This document shows, in pieces, positions 11,201 through 23,459 of a DNA stretch of 64,000 nucleotides. This DNA comes from Ascidia mentula (Eukaryota; Chordata; Ascidiacea; Phlebobranchia; Ascidiidae), in the NCBI GenBank assembly GCA_947561715.1, contig OX387203.1:13454001-13518000 (forward strand), written 5' to 3'. A program made the position numbers and the translations under genes. The first letter of the stretch is position 1. Each line of letters starts with the position of its first letter. The notes beneath the pieces are model-generated. The model was not told the DNA's origin, searched no databases, and saw only the letters and a list, made by a program, of their open reading frames with translations.

Positions 11201-14200
11201 CTTGCCGATGCAAATGTGGCAAATACGGCGGCACTCAGTGTTGAAAATTGCCATTCCACGTGCTTGCGATGTCCCAACCACTCCAAGTGCCCACCAGGCC
11301 AACCTCCGCCCCACTCCCTCCAGTCGACATTCTATTTGAATAAGGTAAGCATCACGCCCTGTCCGGGCTACTTTTTAACTACTTAATCGTTTGCAAAGGC
11401 CGCCCGCCGTGGTTGCCGCGTCGACGAAGCCGGCTCGTGCTCATTATGCCCAATTACTGTCCAGCGGCATGCATACTTTTCTGTCGTTGCAAGCGTGGTA
11501 ATTACCGCTGCACTCTCAGTGTTGAAAATCGCCATTCCACGTGCTTGCCATGTCGCAACCACTCCAAGTGCCCACCAGGCCAAGCTCCGACCCTCTGCCA
11601 CCAGTCGACATTCTATTTGAATAAGGTAAGCATCACGCCCTGTCCGGGCTACTTTTTAACTACTTAATCGTTTGCAAAGGCCCCCCGCCGTCGTTGCCGC
11701 GTCGACGACGCCGGCTCGTGCTCATTATGCCCAATTACTGTCCAGCGGCAGACATAATTTTCAGTCGTTGCAAGCGTGGTAATTACCGCTGCACTCTCAG
11801 TGTTGAAAATTGCCATTCCACGTGCTTGCGATGTCCCAACCACTCAACGTGCCCACCAGGCCAACCTCCGCCCCTCTCCCACCAGTCGACATTCTATTTG
11901 AATAAGGTAAGCATCACGCCCTGTCCGGGCTACTTTTTAACTACTTAATCGTTTGCAAAGGCCCCCCGCCGTCGTTGCCGCGTCGACGACGCCGGCTCGT
12001 GCTCATTATGCCAAATTACTGTCCAGCGGCAGACATACTTTTCAGTCGTTGCAAGCGTGGTAATTACCGCTGCACTCTCAGTGTTGAAAATTGCCATTCC
12101 ACGTGCTTGCGATGTCCCAACCACTCAACGTGCCCACCAGGCCAACCTCCGCCCCTCTCCCGCCAGTCGATATTCTATTTGAATAAGGTAAGCATCACGC
12201 CCTGTCCGGGCTACTTTTTAACTACTTAATCGTTTGCAAAGACCCCCTGCCGTCGTTGCCGCGTCGACGACGACTCGTGCTCATTATGCCCAATTACTGT
12301 ACAGCGGCTAGGCTGCTTTTTTACTTGGGCGCGCATGATTTTTGTTCTATGTGAATAAGTGTAGGAGGTGGGAAATGCCCACCGTGTAGACCTCTGTCAC
12401 AATAGAAATTGTGACGTCACAGAGCATGCTTGCTCACCATGCCCTATTGCTGTCCAGAGGCGAGGATGCTCTCCTTGCCGATGCAAATGTGGCAAATACG
12501 GCGGCACTCAGTGTTGAAAATTGCCATTCCACGTGCTTGCGATGTCCCAACCACTCCAAGTGCCCACCAGGCCAACCTCCGCCCCACTCCCTCCAGTCGA
12601 CATTCTATTTGAATAAGGTAAGCATCACGCCCTGTCCGGGCTACTTTTTAACTACTTAATCGTTTGCAAAGGCCGCCCGCCGTGGTTGCCGCGTCGACGA
12701 AGCCGGCTCGTGCTCATTATGCCCAATTACTGTCCAGCGGCATGCATACTTTTCTGTCGTTGCAAGCGTGGTAATTACCGCTGCACTCTCAGTGTTGAAA
12801 ATCGCCATTCCACGTGCTTGCCATGTCGCAACCACTCCAAGTGCCCACCAGGCCAAGCTCCGACCCTCTGCCACCAGTCGACATTCTATTTGAATAAGGT
12901 AAGCATCACGCCCTGTCCGGGCTACTTTTTAACTACTTAATCGTTTGCAAAGGCCCCCCGCCGTCGTTGCCGCGTCGACGACGCCGGCTCGTGCTCATTA
13001 TGCCCAATTACTGTCCAGCGGCAGACATAATTTTCAGTCGTTGCAAGCGTGGTAATTACCGCTGCACTCTCAGTGTTGAAAATTGCCATTCCACGTGCTT
13101 GCGATGTCCCAACCACTCAACGTGCCCACCAGGCCAACCTCCGCCCCTCTCCCACCAGTCGACATTCTATTTGAATAAGGTAAGCATCACGCCCTGTCCG
13201 GGCTACTTTTTAACTACTTAATCGTTTGCAAAGGCCCCCCGCCGTCGTTGCCGCGTCGACGACGCCGGCTCGTGCTCATTATGCCAAATTACTGTCCAGC
13301 GGCAGACATACTTTTCAGTCGTTGCAAGCGTGGTAATTACCGCTGCACTCTCAGTGTTGAAAATTGCCATTCCACGTGCTTGCGATGTCCCAACCACTCA
13401 ACGTGCCCACCAGGCCAACCTCCGCCCCTCTCCCGCCAGTCGATATTCTATTTGAATAAGGTAAGCATCACGCCCTGTCCGGGCTACTTTTTAACTACTT
13501 AATCGTTTGCAAAGACCCCCTGCCGTCGTTGCCGCGTCGACGACGACTCGTGCTCATTATGCCCAATTACTGTACAGCGGCTAGGCTGCTTTTTTACTTG
13601 GGCGCGCATGATTTTTGTTCTATGTGAATAAGTGTAGGAGGTGGGAAATGCCCACCGTGTAGACCTCTGTCACAATAGAAATTGTGACGTCACAGAGCAT
13701 GCTTGCTCACCATGCCCTATTGCTGTCCAGAGGCGAGGATGCTCTCCTTGCCGATGCAAATGTGGCAAATACGGCGGCACTCAGTGTTGAAAATTGCCAT
13801 TCCACGTGCTTGCGATGTCCCAACCACTCCAAGTGCCCACCAGGCCAACCTCCGCCCCACTCCCTCCAGTCGACATTCTATTTGAATAAGGTAAGCATCA
13901 CGCCCTGTCCGGGCTACTTTTTAACTACTTAATCGTTTGCAAAGGCCGCCCGCCGTGGTTGCCGCGTCGACGAAGCCGGCTCGTGCTCATTATGCCCAAT
14001 TACTGTCCAGCGGCATGCATACTTTTCTGTCGTTGCAAGCGTGGTAATTACCGCTGCACTCTCAGTGTTGAAAATCGCCATTCCACGTGCTTGCCATGTC
14101 GCAACCACTCCAAGTGCCCACCAGGCCAAGCTCCGACCCTCTGCCACCAGTCGACATTCTATTTGAATAAGGTAAGCATCACGCCCTGTCCGGGCTACTT

Positions 14201-17200
14201 TTTAACTACTTAATCGTTTGCAAAGGCCCCCCGCCGTCGTTGCCGCGTCGACGACGCCGGCTCGTGCTCATTATGCCCAATTACTGTCCAGCGGCAGACA
14301 TAATTTTCAGTCGTTGCAAGCGTGGTAATTACCGCTGCACTCTCAGTGTTGAAAATTGCCATTCCACGTGCTTGCGATGTCCCAACCACTCAACGTGCCC
14401 ACCAGGCCAACCTCCGCCCCTCTCCCACCAGTCGACATTCTATTTGAATAAGGTAAGCATCACGCCCTGTCCGGGCTACTTTTTAACTACTTAATCGTTT
14501 GCAAAGGCCCCCCGCCGTCGTTGCCGCGTCGACGACGCCGGCTCGTGCTCATTATGCCAAATTACTGTCCAGCGGCAGACATACTTTTCAGTCGTTGCAA
14601 GCGTGGTAATTACCGCTGCACTCTCAGTGTTGAAAATTGCCATTCCACGTGCTTGCGATGTCCCAACCACTCAACGTGCCCACCAGGCCAACCTCCGCCC
14701 CTCTCCCGCCAGTCGATATTCTATTTGAATAAGGTAAGCATCACGCCCTGTCCGGGCTACTTTTTAACTACTTAATCGTTTGCAAAGACCCCCTGCCGTC
14801 GTTGCCGCGTCGACGACGACTCGTGCTCATTATGCCCAATTACTGTACAGCGGCTAGGCTGCTTTTTTACTTGGGCGCGCATGATTTTTGTTCTATGTGA
14901 ATAAGTGTAGGAGGTGGGAAATGCCCACCGTGTAGACCTCTGTCACAATAGAAATTGTGACGTCACAGAGCATGCTTGCTCACCATGCCCTATTGCTGTC
15001 CAGAGGCGAGGATGCTCTCCTTGCCGATGCAAATGTGGCAAATACGGCGGCACTCAGTGTTGAAAATTGCCATTCCACGTGCTTGCGATGTCCCAACCAC
15101 TCCAAGTGCCCACCAGGCCAACCTCCGCCCCACTCCCTCCAGTCGACATTCTATTTGAATAAGGTAAGCATCACGCCCTGTCCGGGCTACTTTTTAACTA
15201 CTTAATCGTTTGCAAAGGCCGCCCGCCGTGGTTGCCGCGTCGACGAAGCCGGCTCGTGCTCATTATGCCCAATTACTGTCCAGCGGCATGCATACTTTTC
15301 TGTCGTTGCAAGCGTGGTAATTACCGCTGCACTCTCAGTGTTGAAAATCGCCATTCCACGTGCTTGCCATGTCGCAACCACTCCAAGTGCCCACCAGGCC
15401 AAGCTCCGACCCTCTGCCACCAGTCGACATTCTATTTGAATAAGGTAAGCATCACGCCCTGTCCGGGCTACTTTTTAACTACTTAATCGTTTGCAAAGGC
15501 CCCCCGCCGTCGTTGCCGCGTCGACGACGCCGGCTCGTGCTCATTATGCCCAATTACTGTCCAGCGGCAGACATAATTTTCAGTCGTTGCAAGCGTGGTA
15601 ATTACCGCTGCACTCTCAGTGTTGAAAATTGCCATTCCACGTGCTTGCGATGTCCCAACCACTCAACGTGCCCACCAGGCCAACCTCCGCCCCTCTCCCA
15701 CCAGTCGACATTCTATTTGAATAAGGTAAGCATCACGCCCTGTCCGGGCTACTTTTTAACTACTTAATCGTTTGCAAAGGCCCCCCGCCGTCGTTGCCGC
15801 GTCGACGACGCCGGCTCGTGCTCATTATGCCAAATTACTGTCCAGCGGCAGACATACTTTTCAGTCGTTGCAAGCGTGGTAATTACCGCTGCACTCTCAG
15901 TGTTGAAAATTGCCATTCCACGTGCTTGCGATGTCCCAACCACTCAACGTGCCCACCAGGCCAACCTCCGCCCCTCTCCCGCCAGTCGATATTCTATTTG
16001 AATAAGGTAAGCATCACGCCCTGTCCGGGCTACTTTTTAACTACTTAATCGTTTGCAAAGACCCCCTGCCGTCGTTGCCGCGTCGACGACGACTCGTGCT
16101 CATTATGCCCAATTACTGTACAGCGGCTAGGCTGCTTTTTTACTTGGGCGCGCATGATTTTTGTTCTATGTGAATAAGTGTAGGAGGTGGGAAATGCCCA
16201 CCGTGTAGACCTCTGTCACAATAGAAATTGTGACGTCACAGAGCATGCTTGCTCACCATGCCCTATTGCTGTCCAGAGGCGAGGATGCTCTCCTTGCCGA
16301 TGCAAATGTGGCAAATACGGCGGCACTCAGTGTTGAAAATTGCCATTCCACGTGCTTGCGATGTCCCAACCACTCCAAGTGCCCACCAGGCCAACCTCCG
16401 CCCCACTCCCTCCAGTCGACATTCTATTTGAATAAGGTAAGCATCACGCCCTGTCCGGGCTACTTTTTAACTACTTAATCGTTTGCAAAGGCCGCCCGCC
16501 GTGGTTGCCGCGTCGACGAAGCCGGCTCGTGCTCATTATGCCCAATTACTGTCCAGCGGCATGCATACTTTTCTGTCGTTGCAAGCGTGGTAATTACCGC
16601 TGCACTCTCAGTGTTGAAAATCGCCATTCCACGTGCTTGCCATGTCGCAACCACTCCAAGTGCCCACCAGGCCAAGCTCCGACCCTCTGCCACCAGTCGA
16701 CATTCTATTTGAATAAGGTAAGCATCACGCCCTGTCCGGGCTACTTTTTAACTACTTAATCGTTTGCAAAGGCCCCCCGCCGTCGTTGCCGCGTCGACGA
16801 CGCCGGCTCGTGCTCATTATGCCCAATTACTGTCCAGCGGCAGACATAATTTTCAGTCGTTGCAAGCGTGGTAATTACCGCTGCACTCTCAGTGTTGAAA
16901 ATTGCCATTCCACGTGCTTGCGATGTCCCAACCACTCAACGTGCCCACCAGGCCAACCTCCGCCCCTCTCCCACCAGTCGACATTCTATTTGAATAAGGT
17001 AAGCATCACGCCCTGTCCGGGCTACTTTTTAACTACTTAATCGTTTGCAAAGGCCCCCCGCCGTCGTTGCCGCGTCGACGACGCCGGCTCGTGCTCATTA
17101 TGCCAAATTACTGTCCAGCGGCAGACATACTTTTCAGTCGTTGCAAGCGTGGTAATTACCGCTGCACTCTCAGTGTTGAAAATTGCCATTCCACGTGCTT

Positions 17201-20200
17201 GCGATGTCCCAACCACTCAACGTGCCCACCAGGCCAACCTCCGCCCCTCTCCCGCCAGTCGATATTCTATTTGAATAAGGTAAGCATCACGCCCTGTCCG
17301 GGCTACTTTTTAACTACTTAATCGTTTGCAAAGACCCCCTGCCGTCGTTGCCGCGTCGACGACGACTCGTGCTCATTATGCCCAATTACTGTACAGCGGC
17401 TAGGCTGCTTTTTTACTTGGGCGCGCATGATTTTTGTTCTATGTGAATAAGTGTAGGAGGTGGGAAATGCCCACCGTGTAGACCTCTGTCACAATAGAAA
17501 TTGTGACGTCACAGAGCATGCTTGCTCACCATGCCCTATTGCTGTCCAGAGGCGAGGATGCTCTCCTTGCCGATGCAAATGTGGCAAATACGGCGGCACT
17601 CAGTGTTGAAAATTGCCATTCCACGTGCTTGCGATGTCCCAACCACTCCAAGTGCCCACCAGGCCAACCTCCGCCCCACTCCCTCCAGTCGACATTCTAT
17701 TTGAATAAGGTAAGCATCACGCCCTGTCCGGGCTACTTTTTAACTACTTAATCGTTTGCAAAGGCCGCCCGCCGTGGTTGCCGCGTCGACGAAGCCGGCT
17801 CGTGCTCATTATGCCCAATTACTGTCCAGCGGCATGCATACTTTTCTGTCGTTGCAAGCGTGGTAATTACCGCTGCACTCTCAGTGTTGAAAATCGCCAT
17901 TCCACGTGCTTGCCATGTCGCAACCACTCCAAGTGCCCACCAGGCCAAGCTCCGACCCTCTGCCACCAGTCGACATTCTATTTGAATAAGGTAAGCATCA
18001 CGCCCTGTCCGGGCTACTTTTTAACTACTTAATCGTTTGCAAAGGCCCCCCGCCGTCGTTGCCGCGTCGACGACGCCGGCTCGTGCTCATTATGCCCAAT
18101 TACTGTCCAGCGGCAGACATAATTTTCAGTCGTTGCAAGCGTGGTAATTACCGCTGCACTCTCAGTGTTGAAAATTGCCATTCCACGTGCTTGCGATGTC
18201 CCAACCACTCAACGTGCCCACCAGGCCAACCTCCGCCCCTCTCCCACCAGTCGACATTCTATTTGAATAAGGTAAGCATCACGCCCTGTCCGGGCTACTT
18301 TTTAACTACTTAATCGTTTGCAAAGGCCCCCCGCCGTCGTTGCCGCGTCGACGACGCCGGCTCGTGCTCATTATGCCAAATTACTGTCCAGCGGCAGACA
18401 TACTTTTCAGTCGTTGCAAGCGTGGTAATTACCGCTGCACTCTCAGTGTTGAAAATTGCCATTCCACGTGCTTGCGATGTCCCAACCACTCAACGTGCCC
18501 ACCAGGCCAACCTCCGCCCCTCTCCCGCCAGTCGATATTCTATTTGAATAAGGTAAGCATCACGCCCTGTCCGGGCTACTTTTTAACTACTTAATCGTTT
18601 GCAAAGACCCCCTGCCGTCGTTGCCGCGTCGACGACGACTCGTGCTCATTATGCCCAATTACTGTACAGCGGCTAGGCTGCTTTTTTACTTGGGCGCGCA
18701 TGATTTTTGTTCTATGTGAATAAGTGTAGGAGGTGGGAAATGCCCACCGTGTAGACCTCTGTCACAATAGAAATTGTGACGTCACAGAGCATGCTTGCTC
18801 ACCATGCCCTATTGCTGTCCAGAGGCGAGGATGCTCTCCTTGCCGATGCAAATGTGGCAAATACGGCGGCACTCAGTGTTGAAAATTGCCATTCCACGTG
18901 CTTGCGATGTCCCAACCACTCCAAGTGCCCACCAGGCCAACCTCCGCCCCACTCCCTCCAGTCGACATTCTATTTGAATAAGGTAAGCATCACGCCCTGT
19001 CCGGGCTACTTTTTAACTACTTAATCGTTTGCAAAGGCCGCCCGCCGTGGTTGCCGCGTCGACGAAGCCGGCTCGTGCTCATTATGCCCAATTACTGTCC
19101 AGCGGCATGCATACTTTTCTGTCGTTGCAAGCGTGGTAATTACCGCTGCACTCTCAGTGTTGAAAATCGCCATTCCACGTGCTTGCCATGTCGCAACCAC
19201 TCCAAGTGCCCACCAGGCCAAGCTCCGACCCTCTGCCACCAGTCGACATTCTATTTGAATAAGGTAAGCATCACGCCCTGTCCGGGCTACTTTTTAACTA
19301 CTTAATCGTTTGCAAAGGCCCCCCGCCGTCGTTGCCGCGTCGACGACGCCGGCTCGTGCTCATTATGCCCAATTACTGTCCAGCGGCAGACATAATTTTC
19401 AGTCGTTGCAAGCGTGGTAATTACCGCTGCACTCTCAGTGTTGAAAATTGCCATTCCACGTGCTTGCGATGTCCCAACCACTCAACGTGCCCACCAGGCC
19501 AACCTCCGCCCCTCTCCCACCAGTCGACATTCTATTTGAATAAGGTAAGCATCACGCCCTGTCCGGGCTACTTTTTAACTACTTAATCGTTTGCAAAGGC
19601 CCCCCGCCGTCGTTGCCGCGTCGACGACGCCGGCTCGTGCTCATTATGCCAAATTACTGTCCAGCGGCAGACATACTTTTCAGTCGTTGCAAGCGTGGTA
19701 ATTACCGCTGCACTCTCAGTGTTGAAAATTGCCATTCCACGTGCTTGCGATGTCCCAACCACTCAACGTGCCCACCAGGCCAACCTCCGCCCCTCTCCCG
19801 CCAGTCGATATTCTATTTGAATAAGGTAAGCATCACGCCCTGTCCGGGCTACTTTTTAACTACTTAATCGTTTGCAAAGACCCCCTGCCGTCGTTGCCGC
19901 GTCGACGACGACTCGTGCTCATTATGCCCAATTACTGTACAGCGGCTAGGCTGCTTTTTTACTTGGGCGCGCATGATTTTTGTTCTATGTGAATAAGTGT
20001 AGGAGGTGGGAAATGCCCACCGTGTAGACCTCTGTCACAATAGAAATTGTGACGTCACAGAGCATGCTTGCTCACCATGCCCTATTGCTGTCCAGAGGCG
20101 AGGATGCTCTCCTTGCCGATGCAAATGTGGCAAATACGGCGGCACTCAGTGTTGAAAATTGCCATTCCACGTGCTTGCGATGTCCCAACCACTCCAAGTG

Positions 20201-21536
20201 CCCACCAGGCCAACCTCCGCCCCACTCCCTCCAGTCGACATTCTATTTGAATAAGGTAAGCATCACGCCCTGTCCGGGCTACTTTTTAACTACTTAATCG
20301 TTTGCAAAGGCCGCCCGCCGTGGTTGCCGCGTCGACGAAGCCGGCTCGTGCTCATTATGCCCAATTACTGTCCAGCGGCATGCATACTTTTCTGTCGTTG
20401 CAAGCGTGGTAATTACCGCTGCACTCTCAGTGTTGAAAATCGCCATTCCACGTGCTTGCCATGTCGCAACCACTCCAAGTGCCCACCAGGCCAAGCTCCG
20501 ACCCTCTGCCACCAGTCGACATTCTATTTGAATAAGGTAAGCATCACGCCCTGTCCGGGCTACTTTTTAACTACTTAATCGTTTGCAAAGGCCCCCCGCC
20601 GTCGTTGCCGCGTCGACGACGCCGGCTCGTGCTCATTATGCCCAATTACTGTCCAGCGGCAGACATAATTTTCAGTCGTTGCAAGCGTGGTAATTACCGC
20701 TGCACTCTCAGTGTTGAAAATTGCCATTCCACGTGCTTGCGATGTCCCAACCACTCAACGTGCCCACCAGGCCAACCTCCGCCCCTCTCCCACCAGTCGA
20801 CATTCTATTTGAATAAGGTAAGCATCACGCCCTGTCCGGGCTACTTTTTAACTACTTAATCGTTTGCAAAGGCCCCCCGCCGTCGTTGCCGCGTCGACGA
20901 CGCCGGCTCGTGCTCATTATGCCAAATTACTGTCCAGCGGCAGACATACTTTTCAGTCGTTGCAAGCGTGGTAATTACCGCTGCACTCTCAGTGTTGAAA
21001 ATTGCCATTCCACGTGCTTGCGATGTCCCAACCACTCAACGTGCCCACCAGGCCAACCTCCGCCCCTCTCCCGCCAGTCGATATTCTATTTGAATAAGGT
21101 AAGCATCACGCCCTGTCCGGGCTACTTTTTAACTACTTAATCGTTTGCAAAGACCCCCTGCCGTCGTTGCCGCGTCGACGACGACTCGTGCTCATTATGC
21201 CCAATTACTGTACAGCGGCTAGGCTGCTTTTTTACTTGGGCGCGCATGATTTTTGTTCTATGTGAATAAGTGTAGGAGGTGGGAAATGCCCACCGTGTAG
21301 ACCTCTGTCACAATAGAAATTGTGACGTCACAGAGCATGCTTGCTCACCATGCCCTATTGCTGTCCAGAGGCGAGGATGCTCTCCTTGCCGATGCAAATG
21401 TGGCAAATACGGCGGCACTCAGTGTTGAAAATTGCCATTCCACGTGCTTGCGATGTCCCAACCACTCCAAGTGCCCACCAGGCCAACCTCCGCCCCACTC
21501 CCTCCAGTCGACATTCTATTTGAATAAGGCAAGCAT

Positions 21537-21783
21537 ACGTGTTCTGACCTCTATTCAGCTATATTGCAAATTATTTGAGTCTATATAAAACAGTGATTTC
21601 AGCCAGTCTTACAAGTTTTCGTCTTAGTTTTTCTGGTTAATGATCTGTTGTAGACTATCTGAGGCCACTGCGCAAAGCCAGCCCAGCCCTTCTAAGGGCT
21701 GCTATTTGTTTGATAGGAGAGGTGAGCTGCCAGTGGCCAGCCCGTGCGAATTTGTTGGAGACGCACAAAAGGCAGTGAAAATT
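21537..21783 (+). promoter_or_regulatory. LINE copy 1 5' leader with conserved nested inverted repeats
   Basis: A TATA-like TATATAAAA lies at 21582-21590 but is not kept in copy 2, so its role is doubtful. GGCCACTG (21663-21670) pairs with CAGTGGCC (21731-21738) and encloses a tighter hairpin, CAGCCCTT-CT-AAGGGCTG (21684-21701). Both stems are exact in copy 2, where the loop changes by one base. The leader is also open in the ORF1 frame from an ATG at 21640, so part could be coding. I prefer the ATG at 21784, because translation from there gives 539 residues in both copies. Confidence 0.55.
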
Positions 21784-23403
21784 ATGAACTACGCGCAAGC
21801 GTTAGCTTCCCGGCCTGTTGTTTCGGCCGGAACTGTGCAAGCGGTCGATCCTTTCGATACCGACCCTAATTTGGATGTCGAAGCCCGTTTTAATCCAGGG
21901 CTGAAGAAGCCAGAACTTTATAAGCTGCTAAAACAGCTTAAAATCAGTATTCGATCTTTGGAGGGCGTAATTCCCTACCCAAATGGCAAAGTTCTCTTTA
22001 ACTGCAGTTCCGCAGAAAAAGCTAAAGAGCTTGCCGCCAGTATTAGAGCAAGTGGCAAGGCGGTCTATGCCAACGCCCATTGCGATGATGAGATACGGGT
22101 GTTTCTTTCTAAAGTTCACCCGCGCATAAAAATGTCGGCATTGCTAAATTACATGTCGAAATACGCCCCAGTCAAGAAAGGGTGGAAAGTATATGACGAC
22201 GAGAGCGTCTATGGCGGCAAGCGGGTCATTATTATGAAGAACTCTGTTTTGGCCCAAAATCACATTCCCGAGCGCCTGCGTCTGGGCAAAAAAGTCATCG
22301 AAGTCACTTATGAAGGGCAGCCCAAAAAGTGCGATTTTTGCCATGAAATGGGCCACGTGAAACGCGAGTGCCCAAGTTTCGCAAACCATGTAGAAGAGCG
22401 AAAAGCGGCTGCAGCCGCAGATAAAGACGCAGGCGCGAAAAAGCAGCAAGTCGAAGATAAGAGCGAGTCGGCGTTGGCGGGCGCAGGTGCGCTCGTCGCA
22501 ACGCTCGACGAGAAGGCGCCAGAGGCGGCTGATAAGGCCGTCCCGACGCAAAATGCGAAGACCTCAGAGGCAGCTGATAAGGCCGCCCCGACGCAAAATG
22601 CGAAGGCTCCAGAAACGGCCGATAAAGTCGTTACAACTCCAGGTGTGACACGTGAAGTCACACCTGTGAATAAGAAAGATGTGGCAGCTGTTGCCACTGA
22701 AGATGCGCCGCCAACCGTGACAGCTGACGTCACGGGAAGCGGCGCGAAGTCTACAGAGGCGCTTACAACCTCTAGCGCCCCAACGCCCAATGTGGGCGAA
22801 GAAAAGAAGACACCAGAGGCGGTACAACACAATACGCAGCAGCCCGAGTTGGCTGACACCGCTACAACTTCCAACAACAACAACAACAAGACTTCAGAGG
22901 CGCAATCACCATCTAGCGCCCCACCGTCCAATGTTGACAAACAAAACAAGACACCAGAGGCGGTACGTCGCAGTATCCTGCAGCCCGTGTTGGCTGACAC
23001 CGCCCCAACGTCAATTGTTTCAATGGATGCACCCAACCATCCAATGGCGTCATCCACACCAAAACCAACCAAGCGGGACAACCAAGGGTTTACCACGGTA
23101 CGATCCCGCAAACGAAAGAACAGCGCAACGCCTTCACCCCCAAAGAAGACATCATGCTGCCACACAGCATATGCAGGCAAGGATATGAAATGTTTATGTG
23201 GCACAGCACATTTTCAATGTCGCTGTGGCAATTGGGCTGCGGAAGAAGCCTACCTTAGCCCTTCACGTTGCACAAATAAAAAGTGTCAACGCCTGCTGAT
23301 AAGCTGCACTTGTGGCGTCACGTACAATCTAATGCCCGGGGAGAAAATAGTTTGTAATTGTAAAGTTATAATCCCCAACGATTTTAATTCAACATTTTAT
23401 TGA
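21784..23403 (+). CDS. LINE ORF1: nucleic-acid-binding protein with CCHC zinc knuckle
   Basis: 539 residues from the MNYAQALAS start. The frame stays open upstream to an ATG at 21640 (587 residues), but the shorter start gives equal length in both copies. Residues ~30-180 have the alternating strand/helix look of the RRM-like ORF1 domain, leading into VTYEGQPKKC, a lead-in typical of Tx1-type ORF1. The knuckle is C183-x2-C186-x4-H191-x4-C196 (CDFCHEMGHVKREC). Residues ~200-440 form a low-complexity Ala/Thr/Pro/Glu linker with 15-residue and ~40-residue repeats. The last ~80 residues (from ~458) hold about a dozen cysteines in pairs (CLCG, CRCG, CTCG, CNC) and probably bind zinc; I do not recognise that domain. 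By family knowledge, ORF1p coats the LINE RNA and acts as a chaperone in the RNP. ORF2 follows 56 bp downstream on the same transcript. Confidence 0.9.
   Translation: MNYAQALASRPVVSAGTVQAVDPFDTDPNLDVEARFNPGLKKPELYKLLKQLKISIRSLEGVIPYPNGKVLFNCSSAEKAKELAASIRASGKAVYANAHCDDEIRVFLSKVHPRIKMSALLNYMSKYAPVKKGWKVYDDESVYGGKRVIIMKNSVLAQNHIPERLRLGKKVIEVTYEGQPKKCDFCHEMGHVKRECPSFANHVEERKAAAAADKDAGAKKQQVEDKSESALAGAGALVATLDEKAPEAADKAVPTQNAKTSEAADKAAPTQNAKAPETADKVVTTPGVTREVTPVNKKDVAAVATEDAPPTVTADVTGSGAKSTEALTTSSAPTPNVGEEKKTPEAVQHNTQQPELADTATTSNNNNNKTSEAQSPSSAPPSNVDKQNKTPEAVRRSILQPVLADTAPTSIVSMDAPNHPMASSTPKPTKRDNQGFTTVRSRKRKNSATPSPPKKTSCCHTAYAGKDMKCLCGTAHFQCRCGNWAAEEAYLSPSRCTNKKCQRLLISCTCGVTYNLMPGEKIVCNCKVIIPNDFNSTFY
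22516..22632 (+). repeat. 15-codon tandem repeat inside ORF1 linker
   Basis: Two full 45-bp copies (22516-22560 and 22561-22605) and a partial third encode variants of APEAADKAVPTQNAK. The same block is in copy 2, almost base for base. A longer degenerate repeat (TPEAV..QP.LADTA.TS) follows downstream. Such repeats are prone to length change, yet both copies keep ORF1 at the same length. Confidence 0.8.
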
Positions 23404-23459
23404 ATTGAATAAGCCACCCTCCAATTATTGCCACCCATTTTTGTTTTTGTTTTTTCTTT

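Larger units (their letters stand above)
1..21536 (+). repeat. Satellite array 1: 1273-bp higher-order repeat, about 17 copies
   Basis: Tandem head-to-tail array with an exact period of 1273 bp. Each HOR is A (281 bp), B (281), C (281) and D (430). The window opens inside an A subunit; complete HORs start at 1215, 2488, 3761 and every 1273 bp after that, and D subunits begin at 785, 2058, 3331 and so on to 21153, which is 17 in all. Copies look almost identical by eye. The clearest difference is one G/A position in subunit C (ATGCCAAATT versus ATACCAAATT): the A form is in the C copies near 518, 1791, 8156 and 9429, the G form in the others. Such uniformity points to recent amplification or strong homogenisation. 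Every subunit holds short open frames with a Cys-rich translation, but I do not call them genes. The array ends where LINE copy 1 enters the last D subunit. Confidence 0.97.

Noticed and set aside
1-21536. CRISPR-like array
   Set aside because: There is no short repeat/spacer alternation. The units are 281-433 bp with no unique spacers, and the context is eukaryotic.
22308-23204. 298-codon antisense frame over ORF1 (and 55783-56523 in copy 2)
   Set aside because: It is a shadow of the Ala/Thr/Pro/Glu-rich linker codons, which contain few antisense stops. It has no independent features.
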